Below are positions 18,903 through 26,645 of a stretch of DNA of 64,000 nucleotides, piece by piece (position 1 is the stretch's first letter; the number at the start of each line of letters is the position of its first letter). The position numbers and the translations under genes were made by a program. Under the pieces are notes generated by a model. That model saw nothing but the letters and a program-made list of their open reading frames with translations, ran no database searches and had not been told where the DNA came from. Source of the stretch: Haloferula helveola. Lineage in GTDB: Bacteria > Verrucomicrobiota > Verrucomicrobiia > Verrucomicrobiales > Akkermansiaceae. The DNA lies in assembly GCF_037076345.1 (NCBI RefSeq), contig NZ_AP024702.1, positions 744,001-808,000 of the forward strand, written 5' to 3'.

Positions 18903-18979
18903 GGCGGGGAAGATAACGACGCCGACCCTCACCGCAAGCCCGATAGATTTGGCATCGCCACCCGCCCAGCCGAGCCCAG

Positions 18980-19600
18980 ATGAACCGGCCCCACATCAGC
19001 ATCAATTTCGCGATTTCCGCCGACGGCAAGATCTCCAGCGCGGAGCACTGTCCGTCGGGCTGGACGTCGCGGGCGGACTTCGAGCGATTGAAGACGCTGA
19101 GGGAGTCGGCCGATGCGTTGATGGTCGGCCGTGGCACGCTGGAATCCGATCGCATGACGATGAACGCGCCACAGAAGCCACTTCGCTGCGTGGTTTCCTC
19201 AAAGGGGAGGTTTGACCCGGGCCATCCGCTGTTCGCCAGCGACGGTGGCCCGATCCATCTGCTCGGGACTGACCATGCGCCCGACGAGATTCCCGGGACA
19301 CACGGTCACCACGGCTCCCTCGCCGCATTCGTCGAAACCCTTGCTCAGGAGTTCAACGTGAAGCGTCTCCACTGTGAAGGCGGCGGTCAACTGGTCCGCG
19401 AACTCGCGACGTTGGACCTGATCGATGAGATCCACCTAACCTGGGCAGGTCATACCCTCTTCGGAGGTGTCGACGCGCCGGGAATCACCGGCTCGCCCGG
19501 CGATTTCCTCGAAGCGTCGCGTCACTTCGAACTGACCGAATTCACTCCGCTCGGCAACACCGGCGAGTGCTTTCTCAGCTACCGGAGAAAAACCGGTTGA
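18980..19600 (+). CDS. RibD C-terminal / dihydrofolate reductase-like reductase
   Basis: A 206-residue protein of the RibD C-terminal domain family (pyrimidine reductase fold). It begins PHISINFAISADGKIS, the family's nucleotide-substrate strand, followed by DALMVGRGTLESD and, towards the end, LHCEGGGQLVREL, where the glycine-rich loop binds NADPH. It lacks the deaminase half of full RibD, so it is a stand-alone reductase: either part of riboflavin synthesis or a paralogue with another substrate. It is divergent from the glutaredoxin-like gene and ends 5 bp from the end of the His-rich lipoprotein gene on the opposite strand. Confidence 0.88.
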   Translation: MNRPHISINFAISADGKISSAEHCPSGWTSRADFERLKTLRESADALMVGRGTLESDRMTMNAPQKPLRCVVSSKGRFDPGHPLFASDGGPIHLLGTDHAPDEIPGTHGHHGSLAAFVETLAQEFNVKRLHCEGGGQLVRELATLDLIDEIHLTWAGHTLFGGVDAPGITGSPGDFLEASRHFELTEFTPLGNTGECFLSYRRKTG

Positions 19601-19605
19601 GCCGA

Positions 19606-19809
19606 TCAGTGATCGTGACCCGCGTGGTCACCTTCCGCAGCGTGATCGCCCTCAGCAGCGTGGCCGCCTTCGGAACTGTGGTCGGCGTGATCGCCATGAT
19701 CCCCGTGTCCGTGCTGTTCATGCAGCACCTTGGTCTCCTCCCAATCATGACGCTCGCAGGAAACGGCGGCAAAAAACAGAGCGGCGGCGAAGACGTGGAA
19801 AAGTTTCAT
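19606..19809 (-). CDS. Small histidine-rich lipoprotein, putative metal binding
   Basis: A 67-residue ORF. Residues 1-18 form a lipoprotein signal (MKLFHVFAAALFFAAVSC) with the cysteine at position 18. The mature part is dominated by histidine and acidic residues: 12 histidines among the 50 residues after the signal, mostly in HGDH, GGHAAEGDH and AGHDH repeats. Such compositions are known for zinc, copper or nickel chelation at the cell surface or in the periplasm; the metal here is inference. There are no metal transporter genes next to it. It is convergent with the RibD-like gene (5-bp gap) and lies downstream of lpxB on the same strand. Coding status is supported by the signal, lipobox and repeat structure rather than by a ribosome site. 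Confidence 0.72.
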   Translation of the reverse strand: MKLFHVFAAALFFAAVSCERHDWEETKVLHEQHGHGDHGDHADHSSEGGHAAEGDHAAEGDHAGHDH

Positions 19810-19873
19810 CTGCCGCCCGATGTATCGCGTCCCCGGCCGCTGACAAGTCTGAACCCGCGCTGGAGCCAGCCCC

Positions 19874-21001
19874 TCAGCCCGGGAACCAGCGGTTGACCGC
19901 CCCGGCCGCGCGCTCGTGGGCGCCCGTGCCCCCCAGTAACGCGACCGTCTCGGCGAGCCGCTTCTGCAGGGCCTCGACCTCGTCGGGCTGGCACAGGAAG
20001 CATTCGAGCGTTCTCGCCACCTCGCAGGGATCCGCGTCGCTCTGGATGAACTCCTCGATCACCGCATCGTCCGCCAGAATGTTGATCAGCCCGATGAAGC
20101 GGATCTTCACCACCATCTTGGCGATCATGTAGGTCGGCCAAGCCAGCTTGTAGACGAGGCAGTAGGGCAAGCCGTAATAGCCGGCCTCGACGGTTGCGGT
20201 GCCACTCGCAACCACTCCGCACGCGGCGCGCTGCATCAACTCGTGCGCTCCGCCGTCGCGAATCACCAGCGCGTCCCCCAGCCGGATCTTCTCCGCCATC
20301 TTCTCCATCCGCGCCCGCAGCGACGGCCGCGCCGCAGGAACCTCGAACACGAGGCTGTCGTCTTGGGAGTACAAGCGTTCGGCGGTCTCAAGCATCATCG
20401 GGAAAAGCTTCTCGACCTCCGGCGCCCGGCTGCCGGGCATCAAGGCGACGACTTTCGGGTCGCGCTCGACCGACACCCGCTCCGCCTCAAGCTCGTCGAC
20501 CAGCGGATGCCCCACGAAGGTCGCCTTCAGCCCCGTGCCCTCGAAGATCGCGGGTTCGAATGGCAGCAGACACAGCACCTCGTCGAACAGCTCGACCATC
20601 TTCGGGATCCGCCCCTTCTTCCACGCCCAGACCTGCGGGCAGACGTACTGGATGATGCGCGTTTCCGGAAGATGCCGTCGGACGGCCGCAGCAAAGCGGA
20701 AGTTGAAGCCGGGGTAGTCGACCAGCAGCAGGACATCCGGCTTCATTTCCCGGATCTCCCCGAGCATCTCCTCGAAGCTGTTCTTGAAAAACGAATAGTG
20801 CTTCAGCACTTCGACCACCCCCATCACCCCGGCCTGCTCGACCCAATCGCGGATGCGTTCCCCGGCCACCGCGCGCATTTTCGCCCCGCCAGCCCCGGCC
20901 ACCTCAAGGCCCGGCCGCAGCCGGATCAGCGACTCCAGCAAGCCGGCAGCGTGGGCATCGCCGCTCATCTCTCCGGCGACGACATACAGGGATCCGCTCA
21001 T
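19874..21001 (-). CDS. lpxB: Lipid-A-disaccharide synthase
   Basis: A 375-residue LpxB, which joins UDP-2,3-diacylglucosamine and lipid X to form the lipid A disaccharide at the inner membrane. It opens with LYVVAGEMSGDAHAAGL, the family signature, and contains VDYPGFNFRFA, YVCPQVWAWKKGRI and LLPFEPAIF, then SGTATVEAGYYGLPYCLVYK, the donor-site region. Length is as usual for the family. The ATG at 21001 directly precedes the signature. It implies an LPS-containing Gram-negative envelope, in agreement with kdsA, lptB and the LptC/LptA-like gene a few kilobases away. Confidence 0.95.
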   Translation of the reverse strand: MSGSLYVVAGEMSGDAHAAGLLESLIRLRPGLEVAGAGGAKMRAVAGERIRDWVEQAGVMGVVEVLKHYSFFKNSFEEMLGEIREMKPDVLLLVDYPGFNFRFAAAVRRHLPETRIIQYVCPQVWAWKKGRIPKMVELFDEVLCLLPFEPAIFEGTGLKATFVGHPLVDELEAERVSVERDPKVVALMPGSRAPEVEKLFPMMLETAERLYSQDDSLVFEVPAARPSLRARMEKMAEKIRLGDALVIRDGGAHELMQRAACGVVASGTATVEAGYYGLPYCLVYKLAWPTYMIAKMVVKIRFIGLINILADDAVIEEFIQSDADPCEVARTLECFLCQPDEVEALQKRLAETVALLGGTGAHERAAGAVNRWFPG

Positions 21002-21152
21002 CTGCGCGGGACGCTACCTGCGGCCCCTCCCGCTCCGCAATTCGCAACTTGCGATCCACCCCCTCCGAACCCGTTTCCGATCCGCCCAATTCGTCATTGA
21101 TTTCCCCTCAACCCGCCCCTTAATCGCTGCCCGCGCAACGCGCCCGACCACC

Positions 21153-22091
21153 ATGGCAGAACCCACCGAGCAGACCCCGAAACCGATCGCCGAGATCTCC
21201 CACGCCCCGTCGGCCTTCGAGAGCTTTCTCGATCGCAATCAGAAGTCGATGATCCTGCTCGCCCTCGTGCTCGCCCTCGGTGGCGGAGTGTGGGTGGTGA
21301 TGCAGGGAATGAAGGAAGGCGCCCACCTGGATGCCGGCATGGCACTGGTCGATGCCGAGGACCTCGCCGCCATGCAGGATGTGGTCAAAAATCACGCCGA
21401 CACCCCGTCGGCGCCGACCGCCGCCCTGCTGCTCTCGGACCTCCAGTGGGACGAGGGCCAGCAAAGCTCTTCGCTTGAGACGCTTCGCGAGGAAATTGCC
21501 GCCAATCCGGACCATCCCGCCACCGCACCGGCCCGCGCCCGCCTCGGTGCCCGCCTGCTTGAGCAGGGCGAGACCGAAGCCGCGAAAGCCGCTTTCCAGG
21601 AGATCCTCGACCGTCCGGCCGCGTCCTACCTCGCCCCCTACGCGCTGACTTCCCTTGCCGAAATCGCCCGTGAGAGCGGCGATATCGATGGCGCCAAGAA
21701 GCTGCTCGCCGAGGCCACCGATAACTACCCCGCCAACCCGCTGGGCAGCAATGCCGGGCAGGCCGCCCAGTTCGTCTCCTTCGAAATGCCGGAGGAAATC
21801 GATCCGCCCGCGCCTGAGCCCGACCCGACCGGGCCTGCGGATACCGACCCGGACATGGGCGACGCCGGGCTTCCTGATCCGGACCTTTCCACCCCCATCG
21901 AGCTCGACCCGGCCAACCCCCTCTCCGGTGGTGGTTCGAATCCCCTGCTCGACAACCTCACCGGCGGCGCTGCCGGCGGTGAAGACGAGGCCATGGAGCC
22001 GGAAGAAACGGCTCCGACTGATCCGCCTTCCGACGAGGACGAAGCTCCTGCCGACGGCACTGACGATTCCGCCCCCGCCGAGGGCGAATGA
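21153..22091 (+). CDS. Membrane-anchored TPR protein with acidic proline-rich C-terminus
   Basis: A 312-residue protein. One membrane segment (SMILLALVLALGGGVWVVMQGM, about residues 30-51, written here in two halves SMILLALVLAL and GGGVWVVMQ) follows a short cytoplasmic tail, and the large part is predicted outside. The middle section (about 55-205) has alanine-rich helical pairs such as RLLEQGETEAAKAAFQEILD, typical of tetratricopeptide repeats of the YfgM/TPR_21 kind. The last 95 residues are low-complexity Pro/Asp/Glu/Gly. A role as an envelope scaffold is inferred. The start ATG 21153 was preferred to the much longer open frame from 20853, whose upstream part overlaps lpxB antisense. The bactofilin gene follows after 39 bp and probably shares its transcript. 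Confidence 0.8.
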   Translation: MAEPTEQTPKPIAEISHAPSAFESFLDRNQKSMILLALVLALGGGVWVVMQGMKEGAHLDAGMALVDAEDLAAMQDVVKNHADTPSAPTAALLLSDLQWDEGQQSSSLETLREEIAANPDHPATAPARARLGARLLEQGETEAAKAAFQEILDRPAASYLAPYALTSLAEIARESGDIDGAKKLLAEATDNYPANPLGSNAGQAAQFVSFEMPEEIDPPAPEPDPTGPADTDPDMGDAGLPDPDLSTPIELDPANPLSGGGSNPLLDNLTGGAAGGEDEAMEPEETAPTDPPSDEDEAPADGTDDSAPAEGE

Positions 22092-22130
22092 CATTGACAA
22101 TCAACCTATCAAACTCCTCATTCGAAAACC

Positions 22131-22751
22131 GTGAGCAATAACATGTTTCGTAAGGTCATCGGGCAGAAGCCCGCTGACGCCAGTGATGACCAACCGGCTT
22201 CCGCCGCACCTGCTTCTCCGGCCCCTTCGGCACCCGCATCCGCGCCTGCCTCGGCTCCTGTGAGCAGCCCGGCACCAGCTCCCCAGCCGAGCTCATCCCC
22301 ATCGGCCACTCGCAACGTTCTCAGCTCCGATGTTGAGATCAAGGGTACCGTCAAATTCACCAACGACCTGGTTGTCGACGGTAAGATCGAGGGCGAAATT
22401 TCGTCCGACGGCAACCTGACGGTCGGCGAGAACGCCCGCCTCAAGGCCGAAATCAAGACCGCCACGGTGGTCGTTTACGGCAAGATCCACGGCAACATCA
22501 TCGCCTCCGACCGGGTCGACCTGAAGGCCAGCGCGGAAGTGGTAGGCGACATCAAGGCCAAGACCCTCTCGATCGAAGCCGGCGCCATCCTGGTCGGCAA
22601 ATCGACCGTGGGCACGCCTTCGACCCCGGCCTCGGGCGGCGGATCCTCGCAGCCCCAGCAGAAGCAGCAGGGTGGCGACTCAAAGTCCCAAGGCGGCAAT
22701 CAAGGTTCGAACAAGCCCCAGCAAGGCAATCTTGCGGGCATGAAGAGCTGA
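22131..22751 (+). CDS. Bactofilin (polymer-forming cytoskeletal protein)
   Basis: A 206-residue bactofilin. The central domain at about residues 65-160 shows the repeating beta-helix register of the DUF583 family (VEIKGTVKFTNDLVVDGKIE, then GNLTVGENARLKAEI, VVYGKIHGNI and VDLKASAEVVGDI). Both ends are disordered: an Ala/Pro/Ser-rich N-terminal segment and a Gln/Gly/Ser-rich tail. Bactofilins self-assemble without nucleotide and localise envelope or cell-shape factors. The start given is GTG 22131; ATG 22143 is an alternative four codons in. A strong terminator follows 20 bp after the stop. Confidence 0.92.
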   Translation: MSNNMFRKVIGQKPADASDDQPASAAPASPAPSAPASAPASAPVSSPAPAPQPSSSPSATRNVLSSDVEIKGTVKFTNDLVVDGKIEGEISSDGNLTVGENARLKAEIKTATVVVYGKIHGNIIASDRVDLKASAEVVGDIKAKTLSIEAGAILVGKSTVGTPSTPASGGGSSQPQQKQQGGDSKSQGGNQGSNKPQQGNLAGMKS

Positions 22752-22770
22752 GCAGGCTCCTGATTTTCCC

Positions 22771-22805
22771 AAGCGGCGCGCTCCCCCGGGGCGCGCCGCT
22801 TTTTT
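22771..22805 (+). terminator. Rho-independent terminator after the bactofilin gene
   Basis: A perfect 10-bp GC stem (AGCGGCGCGC at 22772-22781 with GCGCGCCGCT at 22791-22800) and a 9-nt C/G loop is followed by six T residues (22800-22805). Confidence 0.9.
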
Positions 22806-22845
22806 GTGCCGCTTTCGCATCGGCGAATCCGGTCTAGAGTGCCCG

Positions 22846-23145
22846 ATGCGCGCCATTCTCATCGCCATCGCAATCTCGCTGCCCGCCTCGGCCGAGAACG
22901 TCCGGGTCACGGTCGATGGAGCCGGATGCCGCACCCGCCAACTCGCCATCCAGCGGATCTGGGAGAAGCTGCCCTCCATCGATGAGGTCGAAATCCTCCC
23001 GCATGACGAGCGCCCCGCCGACAATCAGCGGATTTTCGTCCTGAATTGCCCAGGAGACGCTCCGAGCCGGGAACAGTTGATCGAAGCACTCGGCCGCCGG
23101 GCCAAGCACTACCGGGTCCTCCGGGTGATGCCCGAAGGGCAGTGA
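22846..23145 (+). CDS. Small secreted protein of unknown function
   Basis: A 99-residue protein with a signal peptide (MRAILIAIAISLPASA). The mature part has an alternating strand/helix pattern (VRVTVDG, a helix through LAIQRIWEKL, VEILP, RIFVLNC, LIEALGR, YRVLRV) that resembles a ferredoxin-like or heavy-metal-associated fold, but it lacks the CxxC metal motif; only a single cysteine stands in GAGC near that place. No function can be assigned. It sits between a terminator and nadA, with which it may be co-transcribed (51-bp gap). Confidence 0.65.
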   Translation: MRAILIAIAISLPASAENVRVTVDGAGCRTRQLAIQRIWEKLPSIDEVEILPHDERPADNQRIFVLNCPGDAPSREQLIEALGRRAKHYRVLRVMPEGQ

Positions 23146-23190
23146 TTTCGACGTTCAAAGTTGGACGTTCGATGCTCGATGTTCGAAGGT
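23146..23190 (+). repeat. Short degenerate repeats of a TTCGA/GTTCGA word upstream of nadA
   Basis: Within 45 bp the words TTCGACGTTC, GGACGTTCGATG, CTCGATG and GTTCGAAGG follow each other. Related text (TTCGATTCGAACTTGG ... CACTTGGAACG) reappears at 24149-24183 downstream of nadA. It looks like decayed low-complexity intergenic repeat units rather than a binding site. Confidence 0.4.
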
Positions 23191-23196
23191 TTCCCC

Positions 23197-24135
23197 ATGC
23201 CCAGCGCCGCGCTCGATCTCAAGGATGCCATCCTCCGCCTGAAGAAGGAAAAGAACGCTGTCATCCTCGCCCACAACTACCAGACGGGCGACATTCAGGA
23301 TCTCGCCGACTACGTGGGGGATTCGCTCGGCTTGGCCTTCCGAGCGAAGGAGACCGACGCCGACGTGATCGCCTTCTGCGGCGTTCATTTCATGGCGGAA
23401 ACGGCCAAGATCGTGAACCCTTCGAAAACCGTCGTCCTGCCCGACAAGGACGCCGGGTGTTCGCTGGAGGAAAGCTGCCCGGGCCCGGAACTCGAAGCCT
23501 TCCTCGAAGCGAACCGGGAGAAGAACTACTACGTCATCGCCTACATCAACTGCTCCGCCCACGTGAAGGCGCTGTGCGATGTGATCTGCACCTCCGGAAA
23601 TGCCGTGCGGATCGTCGAACAGGCTCCTCCGGACCGCCCGATTCTTTTTGTGCCGGACGCCAATCTCGGCTCGTGGGTCATGGAGCAGACCGGTCGCAAG
23701 ATGGATCTCTGGCAGGGTTCGTGTTACGTCCACGTCGAGTTCACCCGCAACTCGATCCAAACCATCAAGGACGAGTACCCCGATGCCCTCGTTGTCGCCC
23801 ACCCGGAGTGCACCGAGGCCGTTCGGCTCCTCGCCGATGAGGTTTGCTCGACCGAGAAGATGGTCTCGTTCTGCAAGAACGCTCCAGTGAAGAACATCAT
23901 CGTCGTCACCGAAAGCGGCATGCTCCATCGCCTCCGCAAGGAGGCTCCGGACAAGAACCTGATCGCCGGTCCGACCGATCGCTGCGCCTGCGCCGACTGC
24001 CGGTTCATGAAAATGAACACCCTCGAGAAGCTTCACGACTGTCTCGAAAAACTCGAACCCCAAGTGATCCTTCCCGAGGACATCCGGTCCCGCGCCGAAG
24101 CACCGCTGCTGCGGATGCTCGAGCAGTCGAAGTGA
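23197..24135 (+). CDS. nadA: Quinolinate synthase A
   Basis: A 312-residue NadA, which condenses iminoaspartate with dihydroxyacetone phosphate to quinolinate in NAD synthesis. Visible signatures: ILAHNYQTGDIQDLADYVGD (substrate site), FCGVHFMAETAKI with the first cluster cysteine, YINCSAHVKALCDVICTSGN, FVPDANLGSWV, AHPECTEAV and the C-terminal CACADCRFMKMNTL with the last cluster cysteine; together these hold the oxygen-sensitive [4Fe-4S] cluster. The ATG at 23197 has GAAGG at 23184-23188, a good ribosome site, so the longer TTG reading is rejected. nadB and nadC are not in the window. Confidence 0.95.
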   Translation: MPSAALDLKDAILRLKKEKNAVILAHNYQTGDIQDLADYVGDSLGLAFRAKETDADVIAFCGVHFMAETAKIVNPSKTVVLPDKDAGCSLEESCPGPELEAFLEANREKNYYVIAYINCSAHVKALCDVICTSGNAVRIVEQAPPDRPILFVPDANLGSWVMEQTGRKMDLWQGSCYVHVEFTRNSIQTIKDEYPDALVVAHPECTEAVRLLADEVCSTEKMVSFCKNAPVKNIIVVTESGMLHRLRKEAPDKNLIAGPTDRCACADCRFMKMNTLEKLHDCLEKLEPQVILPEDIRSRAEAPLLRMLEQSK

Positions 24136-24205
24136 CGGATCGTGCGCCGCTTCGATTCGAACTTGGCACTTCTCACTTGGAACGTCGCAGCCGTAGGCTG
24201 CGCCC

Positions 24206-24469
24206 ATGCCGTCCGCCGACCCGCGCTTCAACGACTTCGTCCTCTTCCAGGCCCAAAATGCCGGGCTTTTCCTCGGCCAGATCCCGAACCCGGCCACCGG
24301 CGAGAAGCACCTCAACCTGCGCGCCGCCCGCTCGGTGCTGGATTCGCTGGAGATGATTGAGGTCAAGACCGACGGAAACCTGACGACCGAGGAGGAAAAA
24401 CTGCTTCGGGCGGCCCTTGCCAACCTCCGCCCACTTTACGAGAAAGTGGCGGCGAATTCTGACGATTGA
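24206..24469 (+). CDS. DUF1844 family protein
   Basis: An 87-residue protein of the DUF1844 family: FNDFVLFQAQNAGLFLGQ is followed by ARSVLDSLEMIEVKTDGNL and ends LTTEEEKLLRAALANLRPLY, the usual content of this family of small bacterial proteins. No enzymatic motif is present and the function is unknown. It is 25 bp upstream of kdsA and in the same direction, so it is probably part of a nadA-DUF1844-kdsA-lpt series. Confidence 0.85.
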   Translation: MPSADPRFNDFVLFQAQNAGLFLGQIPNPATGEKHLNLRAARSVLDSLEMIEVKTDGNLTTEEEKLLRAALANLRPLYEKVAANSDD

Positions 24470-24494
24470 GCCATTTCCCCGATCCAGTTTCCCC

Positions 24495-25319
24495 ATGCAT
24501 TTCGAACCCTTCCAAATCGGCTCCGTTCCGGTCGGCGGCCCGCTCCCGATCTTCATCCTCGGCCCCTGCGCGCTGGAGAGTGAGGAATTCGCGTGGGAGA
24601 TGGCCAAGTCGGTGCACGCGATCGCCACCAAAACCGGAATCCCCTTCATCTTCAAAGCCTCCTACGACAAGGCCAACCGGACCTCGGTGAAGTCCTTCCG
24701 CGGCCCGGGAGTCGAGGAGGGCTGCCGGATCCTCGGCGACATCTCCAAGGAGCTGAAGGTGCCGGTAACCACCGACATCCATACCGCCGAGCACGCCGAA
24801 ATCGCCGCCGAGCACATCGACTTGCTCCAAATCCCCGCCTTCCTTTGCCGTCAGACCGACCTGTTGGAAGCCGCCGCCAAGACCGGGCGGGCGGTGAACG
24901 TGAAAAAGGGCCAATTCCTGGCACCATGGGACACGGTCAACATCGCCGACAAGATGCGGGCCTTCGGCTGCCACAACTTCTTCATCACCGAACGGGGAAC
25001 CACCTTCGGCTACAACAACCTCGTCGCCGACATGCGTTCCCTTTACTGGATCCGTAAGGAAGGCATCCCGGTCATTTTCGACGCCACCCACTCGGTCCAG
25101 AGGCCGGGAGGCCTCGGAGGCGCCACCGGAGGCGACGGCGAACTGGCGCCGGTCCTCGCCCGCGCCGCCATCGCCACCGGCATCGACGGCCTATTCATGG
25201 AGACCCACTCGGATCCGGAAAACGCCTTCTCGGACGGCCCGAACCAAATTCCGCTCGAATTTCTCGAGGATCTTCTCGTCCGACTGATTGCTGTCCATCA
25301 CGCCGCCCACGGCGCTTGA
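24495..25319 (+). CDS. kdsA: 3-deoxy-8-phosphooctulonate synthase
   Basis: A 274-residue Kdo-8-phosphate synthase that condenses phosphoenolpyruvate with arabinose-5-phosphate for LPS core synthesis. Family blocks: FILGPCALES at the N-terminus, FKASYDKANRTSVKSFRGPG, VTTDIHTAEHA, LLQIPAFLCRQTDLL, VNVKKGQFLAPWD, ERGTTFGYNNLVADMR, FDATHSVQ and ETHSDPENAFSDGPN. The cysteine in GPCALES is common to the family and not diagnostic; presence of Asn or Cys metal ligands would separate metal-free from metal-dependent types and I did not assign it. The start ATG 24495 was preferred to the longer frame from 24417, which overlaps the DUF1844 gene. Confidence 0.96.
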   Translation: MHFEPFQIGSVPVGGPLPIFILGPCALESEEFAWEMAKSVHAIATKTGIPFIFKASYDKANRTSVKSFRGPGVEEGCRILGDISKELKVPVTTDIHTAEHAEIAAEHIDLLQIPAFLCRQTDLLEAAAKTGRAVNVKKGQFLAPWDTVNIADKMRAFGCHNFFITERGTTFGYNNLVADMRSLYWIRKEGIPVIFDATHSVQRPGGLGGATGGDGELAPVLARAAIATGIDGLFMETHSDPENAFSDGPNQIPLEFLEDLLVRLIAVHHAAHGA

Positions 25320-25326
25320 ACCTTCC

Positions 25327-26637
25327 ATGATCCTCTGTCGCTACTTTCCGACTCCGTTGCCTTTGCTCCTTGCTGGCATCGGCGCGCTCGGGAATGGATC
25401 GGCACTCAGCGCACAGGATCTCGAGGAAGCGGAGGAAAACGACTCCGGGCTCCCGGCCATGGAGATGCTGGTCGAAGGCAGCATTCTGCAGAAAGTGCTC
25501 ATTCCGCAGTACGACGAGGAACGGCGACTCAGTTCGACCCTCCGCGCCGCCAAGCTTGAGCTGGTAAACGATACCCTCATCAACGCGACGACCGTCCGGA
25601 TCGAGTTCTACCACGCTGACCAGTCCCTGCGGGGCGGCATCGATCTCCAGACCGCCCAGCTCCAGGACCAGAAGATTCTCCGTTCCTCCGAACCCGTTAC
25701 TTTGGCATCGGGAGACCTGACCGCCAAGGGCACCGGAATTGTCTACGAACTCGAACACTCAAGGGGCTTCCTCAAGGGCCCGGCCACAGCGACCACACTC
25801 ATCGACACATCCACGTCCATGAACACCAACTCACCCCTCCGACTCGGCGTGTCAGGCCTCACCATGATGGCCGCCGCCGCACTGCACGCCCAAGGCCTTG
25901 GGGAACTGTCCGATGAGGAACTCACCGGACTGGACCGCCTGGCCGTTTCGAAATCCTCGGAAGCCGAGGCAGCAGCCAATGAGGCATCGGCGATGATTCG
26001 CGATACCGCCGAGCAGTCGAAGGCCGCTGATCAAACGCTCTCGGCCTTCCTCAAGAAAGCGGCAGTCGAGATCAAAGACGGTCCCAAGCCTGACCTGACC
26101 GCCAAGGTTGCCGACCCCGAGTTGGACAAGAAGATGGAACTTCCCGCTTCGATCGAGGCCAAGGAAGGCATCTATTTCGATTCGGTGGAGGGACTCCTCG
26201 TGTTCCTCAAGGATGTGGAAATCGACCACCCGGAATTCACGTTGGTGGGAGCGGACGAAGTGAAGGTGTTCATGGAGAAAGCCGAGTCGAAGGATGCCCC
26301 GAAAGAGAAGCCCGACGAAACAGAAGACGGAAAAAGCGACGAGGTCTTCGGTTCCGCGAAGTTCGGCGATCCCACCCGTATCGTCGCCACCGGCCAGGTC
26401 GTCGTGGAGCGCAAGCAGTTGAAGCCGGGCGACAAAAAAGCCAAAGCTTCCGGCCGGCAGATGCTGATGGACCTGAAGACCAACGATCTCATCATTCGCG
26501 GAGGAGAACCTTGGGTGATTTCCGACACGGCCAACGGCCGCGTTGTCGATCCGAACGGCTACATCCGGATCAATCTCGAAACCGGCGATGCCTCGTTCGT
26601 CGGCGATTCGAAAGGCTTCATCGAAACCAAACGCTGA
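25327..26637 (+). CDS. LptC-like/LptA(OstA)-like fusion protein, LPS transport
   Basis: A 436-residue exported protein. A signal peptide (about residues 1-29, ending SALSAQ) precedes a beta-rich region at 45-160 with an LptC-like strand pattern (TLINATTVRIEFYH; SEPVTLASGDLTAKGTGIVY). At Met165 a second signal-peptide-like segment begins (basic residue, then GVSGLTMMAAAALHAQG at 173-189), followed by an alanine-rich helical stretch to about 250. The C-terminal part, about 275-436, matches the OstA/LptA type (RIVATGQVVVERK; ASGRQMLMDLKTNDLIIRGG; NGYIRINLETGDASFVGD). It lies between kdsA and lptB with only 8 bp to lptB, which supports a role in LPS transport. The domain calls rest on strand pattern and context, not on strong sequence identity. 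Confidence 0.65.
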   Translation: MILCRYFPTPLPLLLAGIGALGNGSALSAQDLEEAEENDSGLPAMEMLVEGSILQKVLIPQYDEERRLSSTLRAAKLELVNDTLINATTVRIEFYHADQSLRGGIDLQTAQLQDQKILRSSEPVTLASGDLTAKGTGIVYELEHSRGFLKGPATATTLIDTSTSMNTNSPLRLGVSGLTMMAAAALHAQGLGELSDEELTGLDRLAVSKSSEAEAAANEASAMIRDTAEQSKAADQTLSAFLKKAAVEIKDGPKPDLTAKVADPELDKKMELPASIEAKEGIYFDSVEGLLVFLKDVEIDHPEFTLVGADEVKVFMEKAESKDAPKEKPDETEDGKSDEVFGSAKFGDPTRIVATGQVVVERKQLKPGDKKAKASGRQMLMDLKTNDLIIRGGEPWVISDTANGRVVDPNGYIRINLETGDASFVGDSKGFIETKR

Positions 26638-26645
26638 CTCTTCCG

